This document shows, one piece after another, positions 52,358 to 60,220 of a stretch of DNA of 64,000 nucleotides; the stretch's first letter is position 1, and each line of letters starts with the position of its first letter. The stretch spans positions 34,192-98,191 of the forward strand of contig DAIUAM010000003.1 of NCBI GenBank assembly GCA_036847185.1. Direction: 5' to 3'. Below the pieces are notes generated by a model that saw only the letters and a list, made by a program, of their open reading frames with translations, had not been told where the DNA came from and ran no database searches. The position numbers and the translations under genes were made by a program. This stretch comes from UBA4738 sp002413305 (GTDB lineage Bacteria > Actinomycetota > UBA4738).

Positions 52358-53164
52358 CTACGTCGAGGCAGAGATGGCGAACGTCCCCTTCACCTCGATC
52401 GTCTTGCCGGCGGACGATTCGACGCCCGTGCAGCTGAGGTTGCCCTTCATCCCGCTGGACCCGAAAGAGGCGACGTGGATGACGCAGTCGCCGGGAGCCC
52501 CCGCGTTGGATTGGAACGATTCCGTCGTGGGGCTGTTGGCGCCGCTGAGGATGATATCGACGATGTTCTGCCGGAAGCCACCCGTCAGGTTGTCGCCACG
52601 ATGAGGGCCCACCAGCCTGATCTTGAGTTCGAGACCGTTCCCGGTCCAATCCCCGCTGAGGAGCGGCAGGCCCTGGTCGATCCCCTGGGCGGTGAAGCTC
52701 TTCTGGGTCAACGTGCCGGTGGCCGAGAGGTCGCCGGTGACGGTCAGCTTGGCCTCCTTGTCCTGCGGGCGGACGACGACCACGTTCGCCTTCTTCTTCC
52801 CCCCGCCGAACACCACGATGGCCACGATCGCGATCGCCACGACGCCGGCGGCGATCGCCCAGGCGATCCAGCGTCGCCGCTTCGGGCCTTCGACGTGCGG
52901 TGGGACCATCCAGCTGGGCACGAAGTCCGCCGCCGCGGGGTCGAGCTCCAGGTACCGCTGCCAGCCGGCCACCCGCCCCTCCTGGCTGGTGTCGAAGCGT
53001 TCGAGCGGCTTCTCCCCCGGCGCCATCTCGTCCCAGATCCCGTAGAAGTCGGGCCCGAAGCCGAACACGTACCGGCTGCCGGAATGGATGATGCCGAGCC
53101 GCTGCTCGCCCAGGGACTTCGTGCCTCCGGACGTCGTCGTCGCCGCTTCCCCTGAACCGCTCAC
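52358..53164 (-). CDS. HSG-GIWD module membrane protein with C-terminal beta domain
   Basis: This protein of about 268 residues lacks the zinc ribbon but has the same module as its neighbours (HSGSRY at residues 27-32, GIWD at 42-45, GWQRYLELDP at 67-76). One membrane helix follows (about 90-112), then a roughly 150-residue beta-rich extracytoplasmic domain with two Cys residues (CVIH and LSCTG) that could form a disulfide. The GTG at 53164 is chosen, because GAGGAGG lies 5 nt upstream. The family is unnamed to my knowledge. Confidence 0.72.
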   Translation of the reverse strand: MSGSGEAATTTSGGTKSLGEQRLGIIHSGSRYVFGFGPDFYGIWDEMAPGEKPLERFDTSQEGRVAGWQRYLELDPAAADFVPSWMVPPHVEGPKRRRWIAWAIAAGVVAIAIVAIVVFGGGKKKANVVVVRPQDKEAKLTVTGDLSATGTLTQKSFTAQGIDQGLPLLSGDWTGNGLELKIRLVGPHRGDNLTGGFRQNIVDIILSGANSPTTESFQSNAGAPGDCVIHVASFGSSGMKGNLSCTGVESSAGKTIEVKGTFAISAST

Positions 53165-53292
53165 TCGGACCTCCTCGGCGCCCACGGGTTGGGGCTGTCC
53201 CGTCAGTATCAAACGGCGGGCCCCGACGCGCTGTCAAGCTCGCGACAGCGACGGTTGCGCAGGTCAGCGCCGCCGTCGGAAACTCAGGGCCG

Positions 53293-54096
53293 ATGCCCTC
53301 CGCCCGAACGCCTGCCCGAACGCTCAGGTCGGCGGCCGCCTTCGTCGACCGGTCCGGAGTCGCGCTGGTCTTCCCGAAGGAGGACGTGGTCCTGCCGTCG
53401 CTGTGGGAGGCCGTGGCCGGGCCCCGCCCGGTCGAATGGGCGGTCCGCGACGAGGACGGGGTGTTCGTCTCGTTCACCCCGCAGATGGACCGGGTGTGGG
53501 CGTGGAAGGACGAACTCCCCGGGCGCGGCCTCACGGTGGCCGGCAAGCACGTGGCGGGACGGCTCTCGCTGGTCTCGTTCGGCCTGATCGGCTCGTTGTA
53601 CGCCCTGACGGGCCGGCCGGGCGGGCCGGAGGACTTCCGCTCGGTCGAGGATCTGTCGCCCCTGGAGCGCGACGTGGCCGAGGCCGTCCTGCAGGATGGG
53701 GTCAGCACCGCGCCGGAACTCCACCGGGCGCTGGAGACCCCGGACCGGAAGCGGGTCAAGGCTGCGGTCGAATCGCTGGAGCGGATGCTGGTGCTCACCC
53801 GGGCCGGGTCGCGCGAGCAGGACCAGGGCTGGCCGGCCGGTGCCTACGATCTGCTGGCACGGCGCTGCTCGGTCCATCTGGTCGACCTGCCGTCACCGGA
53901 GGAAGCCCGGCGGCGGATCGTCGCGAAGCTCCTGAACTCCGCCCGAGAGCTCTCGGCTGCCGACGTCACGGGCGCGCTGGGATGGCGGAAAACCGAGGCC
54001 GTTGGGGCGCTCGAGGACCTGGCGGACGCGGGGGTGGCTTCGACCCAGGACGAGGAGGGGTACCGGCTGTGGGTGGCCCCGGGTCGAAGCTCGTGA
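53293..54096 (+). CDS. AlkZ-related winged-helix protein
   Basis: This 267-residue protein resembles the short AlkZ-related family: an N-terminal FVDRSGVALVFP and LPSLWEAVAG stretch, DRVWAWKDELP, GRLSLVSFGLIGSLYALTG, and then tandem winged-helix units (LSPLERDVAEAVLQDG to the end). AlkZ (YcaQ) unhooks DNA crosslinks, but this short relative has no proven glycosylase activity. It stands alone on the plus strand at the boundary between the conserved core and the looser right side of the window. Confidence 0.6.
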   Translation: MPSARTPARTLRSAAAFVDRSGVALVFPKEDVVLPSLWEAVAGPRPVEWAVRDEDGVFVSFTPQMDRVWAWKDELPGRGLTVAGKHVAGRLSLVSFGLIGSLYALTGRPGGPEDFRSVEDLSPLERDVAEAVLQDGVSTAPELHRALETPDRKRVKAAVESLERMLVLTRAGSREQDQGWPAGAYDLLARRCSVHLVDLPSPEEARRRIVAKLLNSARELSAADVTGALGWRKTEAVGALEDLADAGVASTQDEEGYRLWVAPGRSS

Positions 54097-54265
54097 TCTG
54101 TCGCCCAAGAATGGTGGCTGCCGCGGGCGCGACCTGAGCGGTTGAATTGTCGGAGGCGCGCTCGTGAGCACGTGGCGCGCGAGCACCAGAACGGGCATCA
54201 TGGCGCGATGTCGGGGCCAGGACGCGCATCGCGTCGTGGCCTTTGGCCGACGAGGGCGGTTCATC

Positions 54266-54817
54266 GTGAAGCTCGCTGGTCCGGTCCTGCCCGTCGCCGC
54301 CGACGCTGATATCGACGCGATCGCTGAGGTGATGCGGGCGTCGGTGCTCGAGCTGTTCCCGCAGTTCTATGACGAGCGTCAGACGGCCAGCGCGGCGGTG
54401 CATGTCGCCCACGTCGACCCAACGCTGATCTCCGACGGCACGTACTTCGTCCACGATGTCGGCGGCGAGATCGTCGGGTGCGGAGGCTGGAGCCGCCGAG
54501 GCCGGCTCTACGTCGGTTCGGGCGACCACGAAGGCGACGACCGCTTCCTCGACCCCCGCACCGAGGCGGCCCACATACGGGCGATGTTCATACGCCCCGA
54601 TTGGACCCGGCGGGGGCTCGGCAGGGCGATCCTCGAAGCCGGCCACGACGCCGCGCGCTCCGAGGGGTTCCAGCGGCTTGACCTGGGGGCGACGCTGCCC
54701 GGCGTCCCGCTGTATCGCGCCTTCGGCTTTCACGAGGTCGAGCGGTTCGTGGTCACCATGCCCGACGGCGCGACCCTCGAGGGGGTCACGATGGAACGGC
54801 CCATCGACCCTCTCTGA
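54266..54817 (+). CDS. GNAT-family N-acetyltransferase
   Basis: This acetyltransferase of about 183 residues has the GNAT core: a beta-strand region with IVGCGGWSRRG, the acetyl-CoA-binding motif A segment AMFIRPDWTRRGLGRAIL (R-x-x-G-x-G/A), and FQRLDLGATLPGVPLYRAFGFHEVERF as motif B. The acceptor substrate is unknown. GTG 54266 gives the natural N-terminus with GAGGG upstream; earlier in-frame starts at 54164 and 54200 would add unrelated residues. It is alone between the AlkZ-related gene and the ABM protein. Confidence 0.82.
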   Translation: MKLAGPVLPVAADADIDAIAEVMRASVLELFPQFYDERQTASAAVHVAHVDPTLISDGTYFVHDVGGEIVGCGGWSRRGRLYVGSGDHEGDDRFLDPRTEAAHIRAMFIRPDWTRRGLGRAILEAGHDAARSEGFQRLDLGATLPGVPLYRAFGFHEVERFVVTMPDGATLEGVTMERPIDPL

Positions 54818-54972
54818 GCTGACCGCCGACACGCGACAGATCTGTCGTCGGCTCGTCGTAACGGCCCACCGTGCCGTTCGCGCCCGATCGGCAAGGAGGT
54901 CCAGATTCCACTAGAGTCCGGTATTGCATTCGGGGCTATCGGGGTCCTGACTGAGATGGCGGGGAGGTCGGC

Positions 54973-55251
54973 ATGCACGCGCTTCTAGTCAGCGTAACCA
55001 TTGAGCCTGGCCACGATGAAGATGCCCAGGCACAACTTGATGGCACCGTCGTCCCGATGGTGAAGCAGGCGCCGGGAGTGATCTCGGGGTACTGGATGCG
55101 TTCGAGCGATGGCCAGAACGGTACCTCAGTGGTGCTGTTCGAGAACGAGGAAGCCGCGGGAGCGGCTGCGGATATGATCCCGAACCAGCCTCGACCGGAT
55201 TTCATCACCTTCAGCTCGGTCGAGGTGCGCGAGGTCGTGGCGCACTTCTGA
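54973..55251 (+). CDS. Antibiotic biosynthesis monooxygenase-like protein
   Basis: This 92-residue protein fits the dimeric alpha-beta barrel (ABM/YdhR-like) fold: a first strand HALLVSVTIEPGH, an amphipathic helix, PGVISGYWMRSSDGQNGTSVVLFENEEAA and a final strand. Such proteins include monooxygenases and small detoxification or heme proteins; the role here is unknown. GGGGAGG lies before the ATG. It is followed 25 bp later by a frameshifted acetyltransferase on the same strand. Confidence 0.7.
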   Translation: MHALLVSVTIEPGHDEDAQAQLDGTVVPMVKQAPGVISGYWMRSSDGQNGTSVVLFENEEAAGAAADMIPNQPRPDFITFSSVEVREVVAHF

Positions 55252-55276
55252 CACGACCGATCGCCGCAAGCGGCCA

Positions 55277-55782
55277 GTGGCGGATATCCGAGAGGCCGAC
55301 CTGCCTGCGGACCTGGACGCCGTTGGGCGCTTGTGGCTCGAGTACCTCACCTGGGGCAACGACGGACTCGAGTCGAGGTACGGTTTTCGGCTTCCGGTCC
55401 GGGAGGCCGTGGAGCATGACCTCGCAAGCACGGCCAAGTTCCAGCCGCCCGACGGTCGCCTCCTCTTGGCCTTCGAGGGGGACGCGGCCGTGGGCACGGC
55501 GTGCATGCGGAGGATCGGGCCCGACACGGCTGAGATCAAGCGGATGTACGTCCAACCGTCCCATCGTGGCGCCGGCGTGGGTCGGGCGTTGCTCGACCAG
55601 CTGCTCGCAGCTGCCCGGCTCTCCGGATACGAGCGTGTCAGGCTCGACAGCCCGGACTTCATGACGGCCGCCCACGGCCTGTATCGCGCCAGTGGGTTCA
55701 TGGACATCGGGCCGTATCCCGAGAGCGAGATCCCGACGAGTACAAGGCTCATTGGGTGTTCATGGAGCGAACTCTCACGTGA
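55277..55782 (+). pseudogene. GNAT acetyltransferase with a single frameshift near the C-terminus
   Basis: The frame from GTG 55277 encodes a GNAT protein with the motif A segment MYVQPSHRGAGVGRALL and the motif B stretch RLDSPDFMTAAHGLYRASGF. After YPESEIP it runs on in a non-family frame into mscL. One extra base near 55731-55736 restores DEYKAHWVFMERTLT and a TGA at 55780-55782, which is the usual family ending. A one-base deletion, real or from assembly, is the simplest reading. If untranslated past this point, the protein would overlap mscL. Confidence 0.75.
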
Positions 55783-55857
55783 CAGTCCGAGGCCTAGTCA
55801 GACACCCTGCGGCGGGGCTAGTGTCCTGCTCAGGCAACTTGCGACAAAGGGGAAGAG

Positions 55858-56265
55858 ATGCTCAACGACTTCAAGGCGTTCCTACTTCGAGGCAACGTCG
55901 TCGACCTGGCCATCGCGGTGGTCATCGGCGTGGCGTTCGGCAGCGTGGTGACCGCGCTGGTCAAGGACCTCCTCACCCCGTTGATCGCCGCCATCTTCGG
56001 ATCGCACGACTTCGGCACGCTCACCTTCACCATCCACAAGAGCACGTTCCTGTACGGCGACTTCATCAACTTCGTCATCAGCTTCATCACCATCGCAGCC
56101 GTGGTCTTCTTCTTCGTGGTCAAGCCCATCAACGCATTGATCGCCCGCAGGACGGAGCCCGAGGTCGAGTCGACCACGCGTGAGTGCCCCGAATGCCTGA
56201 GCAGCATCCCCAGAGCAGCGCGGCGCTGCGCGTTCTGCACGGCGGAGGTCGCCCCGGCAGCCTGA
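55858..56265 (+). CDS. mscL: Large-conductance mechanosensitive channel MscL with C-terminal zinc ribbon
   Basis: This 135-residue protein is an MscL channel that opens under membrane tension and releases solutes on osmotic downshock. The LLRGNVVDLAIAVVIGVAFG helix is typical TM1, TM2 spans about residues 69-92, and the usual C-terminal helix is replaced by a zinc-ribbon-like CPECLSS..CAFC (Cys110, 113, 124, 127). AAAGGGGAAG precedes the ATG. The zinc ribbon could bind metal or a partner on the cytoplasmic side. Confidence 0.92.
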   Translation: MLNDFKAFLLRGNVVDLAIAVVIGVAFGSVVTALVKDLLTPLIAAIFGSHDFGTLTFTIHKSTFLYGDFINFVISFITIAAVVFFFVVKPINALIARRTEPEVESTTRECPECLSSIPRAARRCAFCTAEVAPAA

Positions 56266-56474
56266 CGCCCCCGCGTGGGCTTGGGAGGAGTGGACGGAGG
56301 AGAAAGCGCTCTGACCTGACCTGCGGTTTCCCGGTGGCCCATCCCCCTCCATGACAGCCCGTAACAGGGGGTTTGTCTTGCGATGTGTTGCATGAAGGGA
56401 ACGCCGTTTTCGCGTCAAGATGTTCTTGTCATGGCACTCCTATGCATGACGCGCCTCATGGTAGGGTCGGTCCC

Positions 56475-56576
56475 ATGAATCCTCTGCGCCGGCTGCGTCG
56501 TCGTTGGCGTCGATGGCGTCGGCAGAGTAAGCGTCCCTGGCAGGATCAGGGAGGGCAACCGAAACCCCCCTCGTAA
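56475..56576 (+). CDS. Possible 33-aa Arg-rich peptide
   Basis: ATG 56475 opens a 33-codon frame whose first half is almost entirely Arg, Trp and Leu (RRLRRRWRRWRR) and whose end is Gln/Pro-rich. No ribosome site is clear. Highly basic short ORFs arise easily in GC-rich DNA, so this is a weak call. Confidence 0.2.
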   Translation: MNPLRRLRRRWRRWRRQSKRPWQDQGGQPKPPS

Positions 56577-56618
56577 GAAGACCTCCTGGGCGTTTGGCTC
56601 TACCCCCCAAGGTTCGCT

Positions 56619-56651
56619 GAACGCTCAGGAGCTTTGCCTGACTGAGCGTTC
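56619..56651. other. Stem-loop, 9-bp arms
   Basis: GAACGCTCA (56619-56627) and TGAGCGTTC (56643-56651) pair exactly around a 15-nt loop. No T-run follows, so it is not a classic terminator; it may be a structured leader of the next gene, which starts 79 bp downstream. Confidence 0.4.
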
Positions 56652-56729
56652 CCTTAGGCGGAGCGGTCGCTGGCGACCACTCTCCGCGCAAACGGAAGCC
56701 TTGACCGTTGGAAGGGGAGCCGCGAGCGG

Positions 56730-57047
56730 ATGAGCGTTCCGGAGCTGAGGTCCCTTGAGCTGGAGCTGGGCGACCGCGTCCTGGCCGGCATCCTCACAGA
56801 GAGCGCCGACACGTCCCAGGCGTTTTCGGCGCTGTTCGACCGGTGGGTTGCCGCCTCGCGGCGGGCAGGCCGAAAGCCGACGCTCCACCCCAAGAGGAGG
56901 GGCCGTCCGACCAAGTGCCCGCGGGGCCATCCGTTCGACGAGGCCAACACATACAGCCGCAAGAACGGGACCCGATATTGCCTGAGGTACGCGGCCGAAG
57001 ACCAACGGCGGAGGCGGGCGAAGAGTCGTCAGCCTCGGGGCGACTAG
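56730..57047 (+). CDS. Small basic protein with degenerate CxxGH zinc motif
   Basis: This 105-residue protein has a helical N-terminal half and a C-terminal CPRGHPFDEANTYSRKNGTRYC segment. Similar C-x2-GH...C-x2-C modules occur in many actinophage and accessory proteins, sometimes near HNH nucleases. Here the fourth ligand expected after YC is absent (CLRY), so zinc binding may be lost. No strong ribosome site is seen. It is likely of phage or island origin; function unknown. Confidence 0.5.
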   Translation: MSVPELRSLELELGDRVLAGILTESADTSQAFSALFDRWVAASRRAGRKPTLHPKRRGRPTKCPRGHPFDEANTYSRKNGTRYCLRYAAEDQRRRRAKSRQPRGD

Positions 57048-57272
57048 CCTCTTCGCCTAGACGCCCTCGACCTGGCGGGCAAGCGAAGGATTCCGTGGAT
57101 CAGATGCTGGAGCAGCCCTTCGCATCATGCGAGACGAAGGCGGAGCCCTGAGGAGGCTTAGCTCTCTGACTCACTCAGCGCGCCCCATCGACCCAAGCGC
57201 AGGATGTCTCGGCCTCGAGGCCGAACCCTTCCACGTATCGCACCGGGCGACACAACGTGGAAGGAGGGTCCC

Positions 57273-57934
57273 GTGGTGTCTCAGTTTGACCCGTAGGTGG
57301 TCAGCGACGGCTAGATTGAGTGGCCGATGCCCCGTCCTGAGACGCGAGCGACAATCGAACTCCGGGCACGCCTGATCCAGCTACGAGCGTTCCGACCGGA
57401 GGAAGTCGATGCCGCCTGGCGAGGGCTTGCCCTTCAGGATGAATCGGCACACCCGCGGTTGAGGTCGGAGGATCGTGGGCCGCAACCCTCCGAGCGATTC
57501 CGGCGAGGATTGGATCGCTCCGGGATATTGTGGCGCGGATGCCTCGACCTGGCGATCGACCGTAAGGGGCGGCTCATCGGCCAGATTCAAGCTCGGACCA
57601 GACCGAAGCAGACGTTGCCGCCGGGCGTGTTCGAGATCGGCGTCGTCCTGTACCGCCAGCGAGATCGCGGCAAGCGATACGGGAGGGAAGCCGTCGAGCT
57701 GCTCACCACGTGGCTCTTCGCGGCAGGGGGAGCCGATCGGGTCCAGGCCACCACGGAAGCTGCCAATACTCCGATGCGCATCCTGCTCGAACAGCTAGGA
57801 TTTCGCCTGGAAGGGATCTTGCGGGCGTTCGGCACACTCAGCGATGGCACCCGGCCCGATGGTGCCCTCTATGCGGTCGTCAAACCCGACTGGGTGGATC
57901 GGCCCGGTGTCCCAACGTCAAGCTGAGACACCAC
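57273..57934. mobile_element. Inverted-repeat-bounded cassette around a GNAT gene
   Basis: GTGGTGTCTCAGTTTGAC (57273-57290) and GTCAAGCTGAGACACCAC (57917-57934) are inverted copies with one mismatch in 18 bp. They bracket 662 bp that contains just one gene, an acetyltransferase whose stop codon lies inside the right repeat. No transposase is present and no target-site duplication is obvious. A non-autonomous element or a passenger cassette is the best guess. Confidence 0.45.
57327..57926 (+). CDS. GNAT acetyltransferase (RimJ/RimL-like)
   Basis: This 199-residue protein has the GNAT fold of the RimJ/RimL or aminoglycoside-acetyltransferase type: a LRARLIQLRAFRPEEVDAAW start, FEIGVVLYRQRDRGKRYGREAVELL (acetyl-CoA binding, RGKRYG), and NTPMRILLEQLGFRLEGILRAFG. 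Acceptors may be ribosomal proteins, amines or antibiotics. TAGATT lies 9 nt before the ATG. It sits wholly inside an 18-bp inverted-repeat cassette, suggesting it was moved as a unit. Confidence 0.8.
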   Translation: MPRPETRATIELRARLIQLRAFRPEEVDAAWRGLALQDESAHPRLRSEDRGPQPSERFRRGLDRSGILWRGCLDLAIDRKGRLIGQIQARTRPKQTLPPGVFEIGVVLYRQRDRGKRYGREAVELLTTWLFAAGGADRVQATTEAANTPMRILLEQLGFRLEGILRAFGTLSDGTRPDGALYAVVKPDWVDRPGVPTSS

Positions 57935-58373
57935 CGAACGTCCGGCACGCTCTCCGGTCTGAGCGGTGCCCCTGGCACCCCACCGGCACCGTCTGGCTCC
58001 TGAAGTTCGGCTGGAATCCGAGCCGGTGGGAGATCCAACGAACTGCTGCATGATGCCCAGGGAACGAGCGAAGTGCAAAGTCAACTGGGAGTTGGTCGGG
58101 TTGGTGCTCGCAATCAAGGGTCGCGATGCGTTCCTTCGGCTTAAGACTGAGGGCCCTCCCCTTCACCCATTGAGCAGGATGGTGTCCAGGCAGCAGGGAG
58201 CCCTCCGAGCGACGCATTCGAAAGTCCCTTCGCCGGCTCCCGAGGGCGGCTCGCCGTGAACTGCTCCTCTGTTCGACCGACGTCTGACAGTCCTTTGGCC
58301 GCGACTACTTTCCCCGCTTCTCCCGGGTCTAGTGTTCGGCCAAGAGGAGGCGTCATAGGAGGGAGGAACGGAT
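57935..58373. other. Intergenic stretch, no convincing gene
   Basis: About 440 bp. A short frame (58050-58259) is open on the plus strand but has no recognisable domain or ribosome site. The last 20 bp hold the strong ribosome site of the next gene (GGAGGGAGG). Confidence 0.5.
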
Positions 58374-58802
58374 ATGCCGCAGAGCAACTGGCGTTGGTGT
58401 AATAACTGCCAGAGCCTCTGGTTCGCGGGTCATTCCACCCAAGGGGTCTGTCCAGCCGGCGGGTCGCATATCCAGAGCGGGAGTGGCGATTACAGCCTCG
58501 ACACGTCCGCGGGCGCGAACGAACAGAGCGATTGGCGATGGTGCAGCAAGTGCGAAAGCCTTTGGTTCGCGGGGAACGCCACGCAGGGACATTGCCCCGC
58601 CGGGGGAGGACATACCAAGCAAGGCAGCGGAGACTACAGTCTCCATCTGCCCGCGATCTCCGGGCAACAAAGCAACTGGCGATGGCGCATGCACTGTCAG
58701 GGGTTCTTCTTCAACGGAAGCCACACGACGGGCAGCTGCCCCGCTCTCAAGGGACGACACAACTACACAGGTAGCGGGGACTACAGTCTCGCGCAGGTTT
58801 GA
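58374..58802 (+). CDS. Triple-repeat WRWC protein
   Basis: This 142-residue protein consists of three repeats of about 45 residues: WRWC-x2-C-x3-FAG/NG, then CPAGG or CPA, H and GSGDYSL (Cys at 9, 12, 26; 57, 60, 74; 108, 122). The third repeat has Arg105 where the first Cys should be. Each unit could bind zinc or form disulfides. No signal peptide is present. Similar repeats occur in other bacterial proteins, but I know no function. A strong GGAGGGAGGA ribosome site precedes the ATG. Confidence 0.7.
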   Translation: MPQSNWRWCNNCQSLWFAGHSTQGVCPAGGSHIQSGSGDYSLDTSAGANEQSDWRWCSKCESLWFAGNATQGHCPAGGGHTKQGSGDYSLHLPAISGQQSNWRWRMHCQGFFFNGSHTTGSCPALKGRHNYTGSGDYSLAQV

Positions 58803-59431
58803 CGTCACGCCTTAGGTCGAGGAACCGACAAGGGTATCCGGATCCGCGGAATGTTTCGGCTCGCTCGCCGCTCGTTGGGAGATCACGACCTCGGTCCACG
58901 ACGACCCTCGTGCCGAGACCCACGGAGCGAGCCCGGTTTCTGCCTCGATTCACCGCAGGAGCCAACACCAGCCGCGATCCGAGCAGCGATGCGGACTGGA
59001 CGGCGTCCGCATCGCCCGCGGGAAGGTCAAGCGAGAGCACGTCGGGTGAGGTCTCGGAGGCGGCGGACGGCAGAAGTCGCGGCAGAAGTCCCATCCGTCC
59101 GGCAATGCGGATTGGGCTTACGGGCCGGTGGCATGATGTGGGACGGACAGCTCCCATTCGAGCCGCCCTCGCGGGCCAGAAGCTCGGGAGTCCGGTCCTT
59201 CCCCCTCACCGGATAACCCCATATCGGGGCGTCCTGAGCGAGGCCCCCGGTCTGACCCTCTCCGGCCGGGGGCCTTCGCGCTCCCCAGCTCGGCTAGAAG
59301 GGAATGCCCCCTGGGGGTCCGATCCGCCCCATGTGAAGAGAGGGGCTCACTCCCTGCCGTGCCTGGGGATGGGGATTCTTGAGTGCCCGAGGGGGCAACC
59401 ATGGGGAAGGCTCGTTCCCAACCCCCTACCG
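58803..59431. other. Intergenic stretch with a hairpin, no convincing gene
   Basis: About 630 bp between the WRWC gene and the convergent amidase gene. Open frames on both strands lack domains, ribosome sites and coherent composition. A 10-bp stem-loop lies at 59241-59275. Confidence 0.5.
59241..59275 (-). terminator. Candidate terminator hairpin downstream of the amidase gene
   Basis: AGGCCCCCGG (59241-59250) and CCGGGGGCCT (59266-59275) pair over 10 bp with a 15-nt loop, about 157 bp beyond the amidase stop. There is no clear T-run, so it may be a weak or Rho-assisted terminator. Confidence 0.4.
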
Positions 59432-60121
59432 CTAGCCTGGAGAGCCTCCCTCACGCCGAGCACCCTTCAGCTTGTCCACGATGGCCTTCCGGCCCGGGTC
59501 TGCGGGTTCCGTTCCCTCCGCCCAGTCCGAGAGGGCAAGGGCGCTGTCGGCCACCTCGGCCAGTCGATCCACCCTGACGCGGTGGGACTTCGCGTGCATC
59601 TCGTCGAACTCGTCCTGCGTCACGTCTCCTCCTTGTAGCGCCGGGATGATGACGGTTTTCACTTGGTTGACTCGGAGGTCGCCGGGGCAGGAGTGCTTGT
59701 TCTCGTTCCACGACGGAAACTGCCGGTGAAAGCCCACCCCGTCCGAGGGACCCTCGAGGAGTGCCTTGCCCGGCACCCCGAGCTCCTGGCAGATGGCGAT
59801 GATCTTGTCCAGCTGGGCCTGGGTCCAGGGAGTGTGATCTGGGTCGGCATTGTCCCAGGTCTCGATGCCGACGGTGAACGCATTCGCGGCGAACGCATGT
59901 CCGGTCTCCCTAGATGTATCGAGGTACTGCTCGGCATGGCCGTCCTCTGCGATGTAGATGTGCGACCCGATCCCCTTACCCGCGCTGCCCCCCTGCCAGA
60001 AGTCGAACAACGAGGTCGCTCGGGAGACTCCGGTGTGGAGCACCACGGCCTTCCGCTGGTCGCGGGGCCCGTCGTCGATCTTGGCGACGGGACGGTGGAC
60101 ACAGGACTTCAAGATGGTCAC
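59432..60121 (-). CDS. N-acetylmuramoyl-L-alanine amidase (phage-type, PGRP fold)
   Basis: This 229-residue peptidoglycan amidase has the Amidase_2/PGRP zinc site: His29 in LHTG, His132 in GFHRQF and Cys145 in CPGD, with Glu87 in GIETWD as a likely catalytic residue. The C-terminal 70 residues are helical and may bind the wall or a partner. Enzymes like this are phage endolysins or spore/wall recycling enzymes; nearby tRNA scars favour a prophage remnant. AGGAGG lies before the GTG, which overlaps a 21-codon upstream ORF. Confidence 0.82.
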   Translation of the reverse strand: MTILKSCVHRPVAKIDDGPRDQRKAVVLHTGVSRATSLFDFWQGGSAGKGIGSHIYIAEDGHAEQYLDTSRETGHAFAANAFTVGIETWDNADPDHTPWTQAQLDKIIAICQELGVPGKALLEGPSDGVGFHRQFPSWNENKHSCPGDLRVNQVKTVIIPALQGGDVTQDEFDEMHAKSHRVRVDRLAEVADSALALSDWAEGTEPADPGRKAIVDKLKGARREGGSPG

Positions 60122-60183
60122 GTGAGCCTCCTGTGGCCGATGCAACTGCCGGTGAGCATGAACGCAGCGTTGGGATGTTTCAT
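60118..60183 (-). CDS. 21-aa upstream ORF coupled to the amidase
   Basis: ATG 60183 begins a 21-codon frame whose TGA overlaps the GTG of the amidase (GTGA). A very purine-rich stretch, AAGGGGGAGGGGGG, ends 5 nt before the ATG and would be an exceptionally strong ribosome site. It could be a leader peptide for translational coupling or a worn phage gene. No homology is recognisable. Confidence 0.35.
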   Translation of the reverse strand: MKHPNAAFMLTGSCIGHRRLT

Positions 60184-60188
60184 CCGAT

Positions 60189-60220
60189 CCCCCCTCCCCC
60201 TTTTCTCCCCCCTCCCCCTT
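60189..60220 (-). repeat. 14-bp polypurine/polypyrimidine direct repeat
   Basis: CCCCCCTCCCCCTT occurs twice on the plus strand (60189-60202 and 60207-60220). On the minus strand this gives G-rich purine tracts upstream of the 21-codon ORF and amidase. Confidence 0.8.

Larger units (their letters stand above)
56266..56729. other. Intergenic stretch, no convincing gene
   Basis: About 460 bp between mscL and the next ORF. It contains a possible 33-codon, Arg-rich ORF and a 9-bp stem-loop (each listed separately), but no recognisable RNA gene or long ORF. Base composition is lower in GC than the upstream genes. Confidence 0.6.

Noticed and set aside
58799..59638. Plus-strand open frame after the WRWC gene
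   Set aside because: It has no ribosome site, low-complexity composition and overlaps the amidase gene, which has clear zinc-site motifs.
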